Origin: Membranipora membranacea
Taxonomy: Eukaryota; Bryozoa; Gymnolaemata; Cheilostomatida; Membraniporidae
Direction: 5' to 3'
Length of the DNA stretch: 64,000 bases
Assembly (NCBI GenBank): GCA_914767715.1
Contig: OU612066.1
Coordinates: forward strand, 15,505,001 to 15,569,000
The notes beneath the pieces were generated by a model that worked only from the letters and a program-made list of their open reading frames with translations, was not told the DNA's origin and did not search any database. Of this stretch, positions 1 through 15,000 are shown piece after piece (position 1 is the first letter of the stretch; every line of letters starts with the position of its first letter). The position numbers and the translations under genes are program-made.

Positions 1-568
1 GGAAATTGGAGTGGGATTTATTGATAATTTAAAATGTAAATAATTATATATAATCATATAGCAGTGAAATACAGAGAGGAAAACAAATATGGCAGTTAAA
101 ATGCTGTGTTACCAACCGCTAAACATCAAACAATCATCATTATGACATTTGGCGGCTTCATCTGACGATCGGACTGAAAAAGGCTGTCACAATTCTCTTG
201 GTCAAATAAACCATATCAGGGTTTTGAATTATAAGTCTGGAATGTACCGACCGATTTCACTCTCCATTTCTTTTCTTATGTTTGACAAAGACATCTGACA
301 ACCAATTCCTTTTTCTCATGCATTGATTTAACAGCTTCAACAATTTCAATTTCAATTGCCTACACGGCCTCAATAAATACCACTGAATTGGAAAATATTA
401 GCCATTTAGCAGACCATTTATTTTCCCTACTGTAGAGCATTTTCTGCAATGTCATCTTGTCTCCATTGTGTCCCCTCACATTCAAACAGTAACTGATATT
501 TTTCCTGCTATTTATTTACTTTCAATAATAAACTCCATTCCAATTGTTCTTCTGTTTTCTCCGAACAG

Positions 569-642
569 ACGATTATGGATCTGAAATGGAAGCATTGGCC
601 GCTGAATCATTCACAGATGGAGAAAATGTCATAATTCTCTAG
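569..642 (+). CDS. Possible terminal exon of an upstream gene (partial, 5' part outside window)
   Basis: A pyrimidine-rich tract ending in a cag acceptor (to position 568) precedes an open segment that, entered in phase 1, reads DYGSEMEALAAESFTDGENV followed by IIL and a TAG stop at 640-642. The acidic composition and short hydrophobic carboxyl end look like a cytoplasmic tail, possibly a PDZ-type ligand, but this is inference. A second frame (phase 0) also stays open to a TAA at about 631-633 and looks less protein-like. No earlier exon of this gene was found in 1-568. A candidate polyadenylation signal (aataaa) lies at 1628. The family is not recognised. Confidence 0.38.
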
Positions 643-3001
643 CCTATTTCTTCTGCAAATCTACCACAACAACGCTGCCATCACCATAATACTCTCCTAA
701 ATGTTACATAAAACCAAACATAAATACAAACAGACTTCTTAGCTGTTACTTGTCTCCGTACAATGGTATTCGCTGTTCATTGATTTCAAAAACAATGGAT
801 CGTAATGATTTCCAATTTTAATCATGAATCTGTGTAAAGCCTGCTCCCGCCAGGCAAGATGCAATTATGGAAGCTTTGCCCGGAAGGTCAAGAATATGAG
901 ATATTTCAATGAACCTTGTATACAAGTATCCACTATGAAAGTAACCTTGTCATGGGCTACTTTTTTGTTTTAAAAGTTTTATAAGTAGCTGCGTGAAAAG
1001 GCCAGTATGAAAGTATATATTAAGTGTTCTGTTCGTAACTCAGACAGCCAACTGGCTATGAAATCCCCTTTGCCTTTTTTCGTTAAAAATTATGACAAAT
1101 TACGATCAGGTGAGGGAGAGCTTTCAAGGTCACTGTTAGCAAAGATGCATATGTGATGAAGGAACTATTTGCAAAACCAAGTTGTCATAGATTTGACTTG
1201 TTAGCAAGGGGCCATGTACTGGTACGTTGGAAGTAATTGTCCCTAACTGAGTCGTAGGCTTGAATTCCAACGATTGGAGGGATCAAACTAAAGCTGAATT
1301 CCATTATTTATAGTCCAAGCGAAGAACTCCACCTCATGGTGACAGGAATGTGGGGAATTTTGGTTTCCAAAAACAGTTGTGAGGGTGCTGACATACATTT
1401 GCTAATCTTTAAGTCTCTATTATAATGCAGTGCTGCTGAATTTACTCAACAAAATCTAAAGATATAAATGTGAGTTTATGCTATGCTAGTAGCTGTTAAT
1501 GCGAATTAGCTTAACAGTCCGGGATCCCCAGGGGGTCAGTCATACTTTAGGCCACTTTTCTTTCTGATCAACCTGAATGATCTTTTGAAACCAGCGCATA
1601 ATGTACAACTATATTTGTCCTGTCATAAATAAAGGTTGTGCCTGGCCTACAAATTGTTCCTTATTCATATCAATACATTTTAAGAGTTTTTTTTACAATC
1701 ACAGCATTGGATCATGTTAACTGGCAGCCTATAGCGGTCACAGTTATATGTAAACAATACAGACTGAAAAAGAAAATATCAACATTTTTAGTTTCCTGAT
1801 TTTTGTCGTGTGTCATATGTAAAGAAGTTGTGAACTTTTTTCAAGCTGCTTTTGAACACTTGAAATTGAACCTACAGCATCAAAATAAATTTTTCTCAGC
1901 TTATAAATGTGGGTTGTTTGCTTGCAAATAATTTGCTAAACTTGAATGCCACAACATGTAACAACAATACTTTTTAGCAAAATTCTCAATTGTAAATCCA
2001 CTATTAACGTTAAAAAAAAGTTTCTGAACGTTTAAATCTGGGGGACCAAAATTTTATCTGTATAGAGTATGTGACACAATAACCTGCATAATATGAGCAC
2101 TCTTGTTCGTTGTGAGGAGATTCACACAAGCTGGCACCAGGCTGATCGTGAGATTATGAGTAATGAATGTGATTGTGAACTAAATGCTTAGGTTTGAATC
2201 TGGAGACACAGGTGGCAATGCCATTCGTTAGTCCGATTTGGAACTCCTGTTTTCTTGTATGATACACATATTGGAGAGCTTACAGCAAGCCCGCAATACA
2301 CTGTCATTAACATCAGCTCTTTTCATATTTCATTACAGTAACAGTCTAGCGTTGTATATCAAGGGATTTTCTCTTTACTATCCTAAGAAAATTATCCCAC
2401 TGTGGCATCTTAAACCATTTTCTGCAGCTTCACACTTTTTATAATTAATTAATCACTCAGGCTTTCTCATTTCCTCCTTATATCTTACGCCTTGTTGGAG
2501 TCTCAGCTTCGCAATTTATTTTTGTAAATGCATAGATGATCAGAGTGTGGCAAATTTTTTCAAGGGCCATGGCAAAAACGTGATAATCTTAATTTTTGTA
2601 TCAAACTCCCAGTTGCCAAGCTGACACTTTGTCCATTCTTTTTTGCATCATAAATATTAAATATATCGGTGAAAAATCTGGTATGCTTTTATTTGCTGCT
2701 ATTGTTTTAACATACAGTAGTTGTATTATTTCAGGCCATAACTCTTTGTAGGCTTTGACAACCAAATCGATACTATTTGTATGATCACTAACAACATGCT
2801 GCTTTTGGAATTGAATATTTTTATTGATTTTGTGCACTGCAAGAGACAGGGCTTCTGTATCAATACGGGAGACTCTTCATTGTCCTAGTTTTTCTCTCTT
2901 GGGCAGGTGGACAGTTTTAACATTAGTTCACCGTTCGAAGTCTAGTGAGGTGTTCATCTTTCCTCATTTTTAGGGCGTAGATAGACATTTCCGCCTCTAT
3001 C
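643..3001. other. Intergenic / probable 3' UTR, no gene recognised
   Basis: About 2.3 kb between the possible terminal exon and the start of the secreted-protein gene. It is AT-rich, has no convincing exon on either strand, and contains an aataaa at 1628 that could end the upstream transcript. The short open frames here (for example on the - strand at 2601-2837) have no recognisable motif. The last few hundred bases should hold the promoter of the gene starting at 3002, but no clear TATA box can be claimed. Confidence 0.5.
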
Positions 3002-6000
3002 ATGAAGGCAGCCGTGGTAGTCTGTACACTGGCAATTTTTGGTAAGTTTGCTGATAGTTGATTGTTCTTGACGTTTGCTGTTTGCTCTTTGTATTTGCAT
3101 TTGCGATTATCTCTGCGCAAAAATAGTTACAGCTCAAAAAACATTTTTGAGGGTGATCAATTAATACAATTCATTCTGATTCAATTCAATTATATTGGCG
3201 ACTCTCTTCCGATTTGATAACGTATTCTCAAATGGCAAGAAAGTTAGCTTGCTGTTTGATTTGCAAAGTAAACCATCGAGATTATCTCTGAAAAAAATAG
3301 GTAGACCAATTTATATCTGTGGCACTCATCTGAAATGTTTAGTTTGGCACTGTAAATATAACAATGCAAAAGGACTAATACTTTTCAACCCTGAAATTAG
3401 ACTTTTATCTTCACCATACACACATTATATTGTTACCAGAGCTTGCAACTGTTATATGTGTAATACCCCAGGGTATTTCAACAGCGGAATACAAATAAAT
3501 CTGTAAATCTGTAAAATTGTTCCTTGACCTTCTTTATCTTCACCACACATTCATTGTTCCTTGACTTTCTTGCAGTGGTGGCTCACGCGCAGGACCAAGT
3601 CGAAGGTGAGCAGGAGAGGATCCCTAAGATCCGAGCTCGATTCAATGCTACTGGTCGACCTGAAGCTGGTGCTTTTATGTACGAGGAGGGATCTGGAGCT
3701 GTAGCTTTTGATGTAAGATAAGTAGTAATATATTATATATTTCAAGACTGTTACAGTGCAGTTCACTTAATTCAAACCTCTGGGGACCACAAAATCATGT
3801 TCTTATTAAGTCTGAATAAAGTGATATTAGAATGCATTGAGATCTTGCTGAAGGCACCAATTCTCCTTGTCTGAATTAACAGGACTTCTGAATTATAAAG
3901 TCTGAATTAACCAGCTTACACTGTATAACATTGTTTTACCATTGTGACTGTTTTTGAGTCCACTTCCCGGGTACAATAGAAAGTAGGAGGCTGTCTGTAT
4001 GATGTCATATGTTCATGTAATCGATCTTGCGCTGAAATATTCAATGCAACTTATTTTCGTTAATTTGCTATCTGAACACCATCGTAATATGGCTGCTTCT
4101 TATTTTCATGAAGAACTTTTAATAATCGTCAACGGCTGTTAAAAAATTACTGAACTAAGCCGTGTTGTGTCTGATCGAGCAAACCTGTGTGAAAATATAC
4201 ATAACGTGTTTGAGATGAAATTTATGTCGATGCGCAGAGTGAAGTTCTGGTCACTTGTGCTTGATTTATAAAACAGACATAGTTGTTTATTACTTGGCTC
4301 GCACTCGCATAGATCGGGATTCTCTTGTTTGAAGGTACTATTTGAGGGTGGGATATACCTCCAAGTTGAGAACGCAGGTGAAGATGATGTTGATGTCACA
4401 TGGCAAGTGTTTGTCAATAACAGATGTGTACCGGACGGCGCTGTCGCTTTAGCTAACTCTGCCGATGAGACTGTCGAGGCCGGTGGTGCTCAGATTGATG
4501 TTGCTTCTCTTCAGTTCGACCAGGACGATGTTGTCCAATGTGGACCAGGTAAGAGCAATATTTTCTTTATATAAATTCTCTGTTTGCAGCATGATGGACC
4601 ACAGTTTCATTCCCCATCATAATTTCCAATAAGAAGTTTTACAAAAAAAAGGTTTGACCTTGTCTCAGGCGCATAGCTCATGAAGTTTTGTCATAAAATC
4701 CAATTTGCCAGAAACTCTTGCAGCAAGGTTGACATCAACTATACTCCTTTCAGTGGTTTATTTGGTGAAAGTTGTAGCTATCAAAATTAATATCAAATGC
4801 TAATCAGACCACATTGAACAAAATTGGTTGCTCTATCAAATTATACTTTGCTATAAGCAGAAATCAGAGCCGAGAAATTATGCTAGCTGGACTGATCTAG
4901 GGTATCGATATTATAGTTAGTACATATTACCCATAACTATTGATAATAAGACTTATTATTACTGTTTAGTAAGAAACAGAAGATTGGGCTGCCCCTAAAG
5001 TGGGAAGCAAGGTGCCCTAAATCCTCATTCTGAGAATGTGATACATCCTAGAAAACTAGAATGCATCCTAGATGTGAGGCCTTAGAAGACCTCCTAATCG
5101 TGGGTGTGCAGCAAGCTGCCAAAACTGAACTGGCACTAATCAGCCATTGGCAGTGACACTTTGATCTGAGCCAATAGGCCGAGAAGCGATAATAAGACTA
5201 TAATTATTTATTACAGTTTGTGTGTTTGCTAACTTGACCGCTGACGGCATGATGCACACAGTAGCCAGAATAGCATTTCAGAAGAAGTGTGTCCAGGAAC
5301 TAGTTGATCTGCAAGTAGAGCATGACTCCTTTGACACAGATGTTAGCCACGAGGTCGAATGGGGTCTGCCTCTCCTTGAACAACTACCAGGGCTAGAGGT
5401 ATTTAAATAAATATTATAAATTGTTTATATGGTTGAATTTAATCAAAACTTTCGCTCACATGAGCCATCTAGCAGTATCAAATAGCAGTGTAAAAAAGCA
5501 GTGCCATTGAGCAGTGTCATAAAGCAGTGTCATCTGGCAGTGTCAAAAAGTAGTGCCATCTAGCAGTGTCAAATAGCAGTGCTTTCTAACAATTCCTGCA
5601 GTACAGTAGAAAGGTGGAACAGTGAAATGTACCTGTGTCATCTAGAAATGCAATGTAGCAGCTCATAATAGAAGTGCCATGTGTTGAGGTCAAATAGAAA
5701 TGCTATATAACAGTGCTGTCTAGCAGTGTCATCTGTTCAAAGGTTGTCTAACTGCTCAGAAGGATGCAAGTGTGATTCAGTAGCATTACATTATCAATCA
5801 CTCATTTTATAATGCCACTAACTTGCAATTGCAGCCAGCTGTGCACATAGACTATTTTAAATTATCTCACTATAAAAGTGATGTTCTCATTAAACAACAC
5901 ACCATTCGATCAAATTTTAATATCTTGTTGTTTTGTGTTTAGGGACTGTTGCTCAAAAATAATGGAGAAGACATGAAGGGACGTTCTGCAGATCTAGCCG

Positions 6001-9000
6001 ATTCTGTTCTCGCCTTTATCCGTATTGAGCCATTCGACCAGAGTGGTAAGACCTTCGGACAGTGGCATCTTTGTATTTTTTTTCATATACATTGTTTTTT
6101 TAATCAATTAACAATTATGCCTTGCAATAAAAAGTAGTGGGGATAGTTTCCATTGAAAGAACAGTAAGAAATTTAAATTCAAATTTGAACCAGCGCCCTC
6201 ACTTTCACCTTCACCTTGCTCATAGCGTGTTCATTTGGTAAGTTTGTCAAAGACCTTGAGTCTTCTTTTATATAACCATTCATAGCCATAACACAATCAA
6301 TATTATATAGCAGCATCAGAAATAATGAAAAGAAAATAATGGTGTGAGTTATCAAAGCAACCAAATGCGGCAAATAATCAGGCTATTAACTTCTATTCAG
6401 ATTCAGGGCCTCAGAACGTACTAAATAATGACCCTTATTAAATCGTTAAACTTCCAGACTAGTGGTGGGTTATATGGAATGATATCCAGCTTATGTTTTG
6501 CAATTGTAAAATCACACATTTCATTAATATGATATATATCATGTAACATATTCATAAATTCATTCGTTATTAATTATTAATAAAATGAAAGGCCGTTTTC
6601 AGGTCTAGGGAAACTTGTATTTTTAAAGCTAACTTGAAGCTTTTTATAGTGCAGGAATAACTTTCTGTTAGGCTTGAATTGAAAAATGTGTCATTTGCAG
6701 TAAAGCCATTCATTATAAACAGCATTATATTGTTAAATTATTTTGTATGATGGTGTTATTGCTATTGTGACCCATAATGAAAGCAACAACCACTGCACAA
6801 TAATACTGAGAACTCAAATTAGGCCTGATATTGTCTCTCAATTGGTCCGAATGCAAAAGTGTCAAATACCATGACGTAGCTTGAATATATCAACTATGTC
6901 GAACCAGAGTTTTTCTTTTTAAAATAAGAACAATAGCTTCTGATAATGAAATTAGAATCCCGGCAACTAATCTGATCGTTCAACGTGCACCTTCATCTAA
7001 GTTTCAACAACCTGAAATATTATTTGCCAAAGAAGAAAAAGAATTTTAGACTTTACGTTTTACGTTTTACATTTTACTTTTTTACGTTTTACGTTATATG
7101 TTGTACATTTTACGTTTTACGTCTAAGTTCCATACATACTGTTTTTGCAGATGTTGATGAGGTGTGGGATCCCATGTGCTGGGATGAGTGGGATGAGGAC
7201 TTTTACGATGATTACATGGATGGTTATGGAGATTCTGGTGCAGGTGATGACATGAATGGTGGATTCGGTCGAAAGAAAAGATCTCTTGCCTCTCAGGACA
7301 GAGTCAAAAGGGAGCTCCACTCACGGTAACAGCTAGAATTTTTTCAACATCATACTTTATTTTGAACCGATCAAAGTCACACAGGCGACAAATAAGACAA
7401 TGCCATTACAAGAAAATTATAGAAAAAGAATCAAGAGAATCTTACAAATAGACTTTTAAATCATAGTAATCAATGCTCAATAGTTCTTTGACAAAATCGG
7501 TCATAATTTTTATAATAATTTTAATTTTCTTAAATGCACACATTTCCAGTCACAATGATGCCTTTGAACTGCTATTTAAAATGTTCCTCTTAATATCAAT
7601 GTCACTAATTTTTTTTTCAATTTTGTATCGTAGTTGACTTTTTATCAAATTTTTTAGTTTTTTCTTGAAGTTTTCATTTAACAAACAGAGGTAATACCTT
7701 AGCTCAACACAGCCACTGACAAAAAGCTAGAACCTTGTATGTTATACACAAAACTTCAAGTAAAACCAAATGCGTTGATAGAAAGTGATAAATAAAAACA
7801 AATGAAATGCCCTATAAGATAAGAAAGAAAAAAAGATAACTTTTATCGGTAAACTTGTCAAAGACATGTTACAACAGAGTTGAGGAAGCTCTTTTGATAT
7901 TCATATATTCGCCATTTAAAATTTGAATGCTAGTTAAAATAAAACTGTTCAAAATCTCTCAGTTCTGGTCTTCTGCTGTGATAAAGTGACCTGGCTGTCT
8001 CATAGCAGTGGTGTAAAATATGAGTGTCACAACTAATAAAATTCTGAGCTGAGTTTTTAATCCTGGTATTAACTCGGTGCACCATTTCCATCAAAATGTT
8101 TACACTCATATATTCTTTGGCGTTTCTGTTTACAGAAAGAAGAGATACACATCTATGACTTCAGAGGTCGAACAGATATGGGATGAGATTAATGCTAAAC
8201 TGCCAGAGAGACAGAAAGGAGATGCTCCTACTTGTGTTGATCAGAGATTTGTCAATTCAGACATGCCTCTCATTGGTGGTGACATCATGGTTGATAGTAA
8301 GTTGTTCTAATGCAATTCTAATCATTTTTGATCATTTTAATTTTTAATTATTGAACTGTCTTCAACAAATATCCTGATGTATGTATTAGTTTTACATGAT
8401 GTGTCAATATGAACGGTGTACACATAAAAAAGGATATATAAAGTTACAAAGTTTGGAACATGCATTTCACACGAGTTGTTTTAAAAGACTTTGGTTTATC
8501 AATGTTTAATCAATATTAATCGATGTTTATCCAAGCATATGGTAGATTTAAAACTATATCATTTGAGAAAAATTTGCAGGTTTGCCATGAGGACAATTGT
8601 ATAATTATTTAATGAAAGAATTTATCATTTTGCTGTCTTTGGGGCTTAGACTGACCTCAAAGTGAAGAAAAAGGAAACCAGAATTCTCTCCACTTGGACA
8701 ATGCCCAGGGATTACATCGTCTAATTCACAATAATGATTCTATCCTTTCTATCTTGCCTCAATTACAGCGCTGGATGGGGGTGGAGAAGCAGAAATTGAT
8801 CTAAGCAATGTAAAACTGCAGACAAAGATCAATCCATGCATATACTTTCACGGTGAGCTATTACAATCCCACTTATCTGTGATTGCAGAATGCTTTTGCT
8901 TGCTCAATTATAAGTTTATAACTTCCATTATGACAACAAACAAGAGACTTCTTTAAAGCATAATTACGATAGTTAACACATGTAAAATGAATTGAATTAC

Positions 9001-12000
9001 ACATATATGTCCCTCTTGTGTAGGTTCAATAACCGGTGCTTATTATTTTTGATCAAGGTTATAGTATTCTTTTTTAAATTATTGACGAGAAAAGTATGCC
9101 ATGCACATCCCCATTTATACAGAATTTTTTCAAAGCTCAAATGAATGTGGCTGCAAATTAACCTCTGAATTCAAAGTGCTTTATATACATACATACATAC
9201 AAAGCTATATTCGGTCCTAGTAAAATAATATACATTATCATTTTTTTTTGTTTTTTTTTTAATACTTTATTTTTTCAATACTTTGAAGTATTATTACTTT
9301 CAAATTTTTTTATTTTATAATACTTGAAAGTATTATTAATACTTTTTGTTTCTTATGTAGGCTTAACGGAGATAGGGGTACAGCTTATCATATCGCCTGA
9401 TCCACTCGGCATGTACAATGACACAGATCACTGTAATGATGCTATCATAGTTAACATCACCATGGAATGCCCTGATGAAGCTCACCAAGGTAAGTTTTAA
9501 AAGCCTTGTCGATTTATAAAAAGAGGCGTGGCCTATCGAGTGCAGGCTCCTCCCATTCCATTCTCCCTGTCGTGACGCAGCCAATAATTTTTTTGACAAA
9601 AGTTAATGATTACTCCTTCTTTCTTATAATCCAAATGATTTTGAGGAAAAATATGGGTGTGCTTTATGCATTTCCAAACGTAAGTGACAGTCAAGACTAA
9701 TATAATATATTAATGGCAGATTTTCAAGAATTTAATCTTTTCACTGCTCAAGTAACCCCGTTTCCTGTTGGGCAGGTGTCAACAAGATTTCTTTAGTTTA
9801 GTCTAAGTTTTTTAGTTTGGATGAGAGAGGACAACTTCTCATCTCTAGTCAACCTGTCTTGAGTTTTATTTCCAAGACAGAGAGTGTCAGTGAGTGAAAG
9901 AGAGAGTATCATAAGGGCAGAAAAAAACCTTTTTTGTGCCAAAACTTTCATATAGAATTCTCATTCAGCGCTTGCTGCAATCTTAATAAGACAGTGAGGT
10001 CTGCTGAAGTAGATCAATACGGACATCACATCCAGTCAATCCTTTTCCAGACTGCTGATAACAATTTGAATTGGTGCGAGATTCAAATTAAAATACAAAG
10101 CGCTGATTATGCATGATAATCTGATAGTAGCACTGGTACACAATGTGCATTGCATGCAATTTGGCATTTAGTTCTAATGCAATAGTAACAACAATCAATA
10201 ATCAGAAGAGGACAACTACTACTATCAGGTTTTGGAGATTTTATTATAGTCCTTTTTTAGAAAAATACTTTATTGTCATACAAATCATTTTCAGGAATAT
10301 GTTTTCAATAGTGCCAGCAAAAAGAAACAAAAAAGGTTGACAAGAAATTGATTGAATCGTTATAGATTATTATGGTAGCATGTAAAATTGAATCTTTCAT
10401 TGTAATATTGAATTGTCCGTAAATAATCTTGGTCGTGGAAGCATAGCAGATCTCAATGCGCAAAGCGTCCATTTGTGTTGCCCTGTCAACAACCTTGTCA
10501 TGAGAGATGTGGTAGAAATCGTGGGTCGAAGTTCAGAAAGCCTTGGTTTGCCATGGTTTCTTTATTGGTATAGCATCATTCTTACTACATTGTTGGCTGC
10601 TTATTCTCATGAAGTTGTTTTTGATGACAGGTTGGCAAGCAGCACAATGTCAACTTTTGGTAGACCCACTGTCGAGAGGTCACAGCGCTGTCGTCAATTA
10701 CTACACCACGCCTCACCTTAAATATAACGGACAGAGAATGGAACTTTTATATGAAAATAAGTGTGATCGGGACTTTAATCACTATATGGATGTAAGTCTT
10801 CTGAGGCCTCAAGCCTGCAGTTTACCAGTAAAATGGCAGCAACTGGAAATGCAGGCACATGAGATGAAACTTGAGGACTTTTTTCTTTATCATTGATATA
10901 ATTAATATTGGTTTTCTATGGGATTAAGCCCTAATAGTTGCCTTCCCATCTTATTGTGATCACACAACTCCAAATACACCTTTTATTTATCACAGAATCT
11001 AGGACAAATCCCAAACTCCCTGCTCTCATTTGCTGTAGGAATGTATAAAATATCACTGGAGGGAAAATGGAGAGCATAGTGTCATAATTATATTGATTGA
11101 TCACACACTTTCTTTACATGATTTCACATTAGGTGATAATCAATACAATATATTAAGATATTTGAATTTGTACGAGTGACACTTCCCCCTTGTGTGTTTT
11201 GTAGAAGACAGACTTGATCCGATTTAAGCTGCTAGCTGACAGATACCAGAGGCAGGTAGACAGAAGCCCTCAGCTCTGCGCTGATGTCGAGGAACAGGAA
11301 GCAAGTGATGAGAGGGAAATGTTCCAGAAATCTGAGGTTTGTCTCATTTAGTTCTTTTCCTTTTATTTCATGATGCTAGAGTTGTTTTTTCAGGCTGGAT
11401 GTGAGCAGGGCTTTAATTCATATCCTGTCAAAAAAAAAGCTGAAATAGTGATCACTCTGTCGAAGGAACTCTCAAGGTTTTGGGTCTACTAGCACTAAAT
11501 TTCCACATCCATATTACGATTATTTTCAAGCTAGCACTGATGTTATAATTGCTTCCTGTTCATTCTAGACCTAGATCTTCAGATTGACCTTATTATTTGC
11601 GTAATCATAAATTTACTCCTATAAAACTTGAACTTTGCTAACTACGCATCACAAAGTAGGGAAATTTCTCACCTTCGATAAACCTTTAAGGGAAAGGGCT
11701 CCAAAGTGGAGGGAAAGGAAGAAAAAAGGGTAAGATTCTATATGTATGGATACAAATGTATTATAATGTAGTAGCTTCAACAGCTTGTTCTGTTCCTGTG
11801 TTTATCAAAACCAATAGTTTGTAGTTGTCACGGTAACAAATTTAGTATTTCCTGTAAATACTTTCAAGTCGTCAGTTCCAGTCATGACAGGGCACTAGTT
11901 CCCGATAAGCTTTCCTATGTCATATCTCACAGCAGGCGATGAATCTCTCTTCCTGCTCTGAGTTGCCTTCTTCTGGATGTCACTATGAAGGCATCATTTT

Positions 12001-15000
12001 GTTTTTGGTCAATAGCAACTAAAATGAGAGCATTCATTACTTTTAATTGTTAATACTTCATCACAAACTCATATCTTAATCTTATAATTGTCTTCTCTCT
12101 ATTACTGAGTAGACAACTCTCGATACTCTTTTTGTAAGCTCATTGCCTAACTGTCCCAGGGAGTTTGTCCAAAACTCCCTATTGTCAGTCATAAGGGCCT
12201 ATTACAAGCTTGATGAAACGAATGTGGAGACAAATGTTTTAATAATTATTAGCTTCAAGTTGTCTTTCAGGTGTTTCAACTTTGAGCTATTTAATTGTTG
12301 TCATTCTTTCTGTGATCCTTCATTCCTTCTATTTAATCTGCCAGTTTTCAAACATTCCTTGGTTCAAAAGCATTGTACAAGCAATTTCCATTTATTCTGC
12401 CAGTTATGAAACATAATACAACTATTTGATCAGTCATGACCAGTTCTTTGTTTGCAAAGTAAAGGAAAATTTGTTGTCAAAGTCTCTTCTGTTTCGTAAC
12501 AACAGGTGAGGCAAGTTTCAGTTTTCCCAACTCTTGTCTGTTAAAAAAATTTCCTGCTGTAATATCTTTGTTGCATTTTAGTTATAAAGTCAATAATTAT
12601 AACCTACAACTCCGGGAAGTCTTTCAACTAAAAACAGCCTAAATCGCAATCTGATCACTCTCTCAATGAGTGAGTGATACCTGCTAGGGTCTCGCACCAA
12701 TATCGCTCACTCATTGATGAAGCTCTATACATCCTGAGTGTGCGATTTGGGGGGAGTTTTGTCTAATTGAAAGACCTAGTGAGTGATAATTTGCTTTAGT
12801 AAAGTATCGCTCATTCTAATTGAAATACCCTCCTGGATCTTTCAAACTAAATCAACAGATTTTGCTGCTTTGTTACTAGGATGAGGGTGGACCTAGAGGT
12901 AACAGGAAGAAGAGGCAAATAGGAGGAGGTGGTGGCCAACAAGGAGGAGGCCAACAAGGAGGAGGTCAACAAGCAGGAGGCCAACTGCTGAGTAATCAGA
13001 CTGCATCCATAACGAAACTGAGGGAGTTCCTTGACGATGTGGGTGATAAGATCAATAATGCTAACCTGACCTATGCTCTGAGAATTGTTTGTACATACGA
13101 CAAATTGATACTGCTGGTAAGTTTATAGAACAGGCACACTGATCGATGATAACAACTGTGTGTGCGTGTGCGTGCGTGAGTGCGTGAGTGCGTGCGTGAG
13201 TGCGTGCGTGAGTGCGTGCGTGTATCCCTGATTGAGTGAGCATGAAGTACTCCATGTAGTCAGTAAAATCTATGATTTACTGACTAATTTTGAAGTCAGT
13301 GTAATGGACAGCAGCAAAAATTATCATGATATCAGACAAATTTTTAGATATTCTAGACGCGCAATGTCCATTGAATAAAATACTTGGTGATGGTATCAGA
13401 ATTAGATTAATGTTAATGTGAGGAGAGCTCTCTTCATGGACAAATAGAAATACGTGTTCTCATGTTCAAACTGTTAGGGTAAAGACTGAGAGAATGGCCA
13501 AAGAGACATCACAATAACCAGCAAATTGGGACAATTCTGAACAAACTAGGAGAGATTTGAAGTTATCCTCACAGAAGTTATGACGACAGACAATCTTTCC
13601 ATTTCAGTTAGAACAATTTTAGTTAGCTGATCATCGTATCATATGATTAATATTTGCAATTGCTTTTGTTGTGTGGTAGGTGGAATCACTTGAACTTGAA
13701 GATGGCCATCCGCTGCTTGTGCGATGGGAGAAAGCCGGTGAGGACCTGGACGAGATGAAAAATGACCATGATGAAGCCGCCACAAGTAGGAACACTTTCA
13801 AATATAAGATAAAGTGATGTTTCGGTTAGGAATTTCTCAAAAGCCTTTCAGGCTAACCATCAATATTTTCATAGTATACAAAAGGCTCTACTAACTATAT
13901 ATTGCAGTGGAAAATCTCTATCCTATCACAGTGACTATATTGAATCCAATGACGCTTTGTATCTGGTACGTTGGGTTTTTTATTTTTCATAAATGTACAT
14001 ACATTGAGAATTTTCATACAACGTGTGCCTGGTACTACCACTGTTTATATCTTGCAGTAAATGAGGTGGATTGTGATGAATACTCGCTTGATGGATTGGA
14101 TGATTTGCCTAATGAAACTGATTTCATTAAGGCTGAGGTAGACAAGATAGCCAACTCTGATGATGATGTGAGGTCAGGACCTCTAAAGGAGGCATTTGAA
14201 GATTTTATGGGAGAGCAGGTTAGTGATCCCCACCACATATTCTAATCACGAGAGACTTCTAAGCAAAATGCTATTGTTATGTTATGTTGGAGAAATGAAT
14301 TCCAGCAACTACCTCAAAATAATTTTTATCCTAAACCTAAAGAGTATAACAGTTGAGGTTAGCTGTAACTTAGAGAAGGAGAAGTTAAATGATCTTAATA
14401 ACATTATTGTCCGATGTGCCAGGTAGAAACCAAGATAGCAAGTAAACATGGCGAATTAAAAGTATGTTTTCCAGCTTATTTTTGTATGTATAGTATAGGC
14501 AGTGTCAGGACATGAGCCAGATTTTCTCAGATGAAAATTTATGCGCCAAAGGTATGCTGATAACCTCAGCAACTTTACAAATCTGGAAAGCAGGCTTGTT
14601 CTGTAACTTTTAACAAATATTTGATTAATTTATATATTGTTGTTTAGGAGGAAATGGGTGACATATGGGATATGGACTTTGAAGATAGATTTACAACAGC
14701 GCTGGAAATGTATGGTGAGCTGGCGAATAATACCTGCCCAGCTGAGAGAGGCAAAGCTATAGGCAGTCAAGACTCCAGAAATGGCCAGGTACTGTGTTTA
14801 TCTTGTTCAGCAACCTATTAAAGACTACTACTAAAAGACCAATGCATGTTATAGTCAGGCATTGCACTTCCAGGAGACTGTGACATCATAATGCAGAGAT
14901 TGGGAGTTACCTTCCCTTATGGGAAGCACTTTTTCCACCATCAAAAATTCATGCCAAGTAGAGCATTGAATTTTTTACCATGCAATCTGATAAAACTTTA

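Noticed and set aside
2923-3120. - strand frame over exon 1 of the secreted gene
   Set aside because: Shadow of the + strand exon; no motif.
5463-5740. Possible CRISPR-like array
   Set aside because: The units are degenerate, tandem without spacers, and in an intron of an animal gene.
13061-13255. - strand frame with Thr-His-Ala-Arg repeats
   Set aside because: It is a translation of the GTGCGTGA microsatellite and overlaps exon 12 of the secreted gene.
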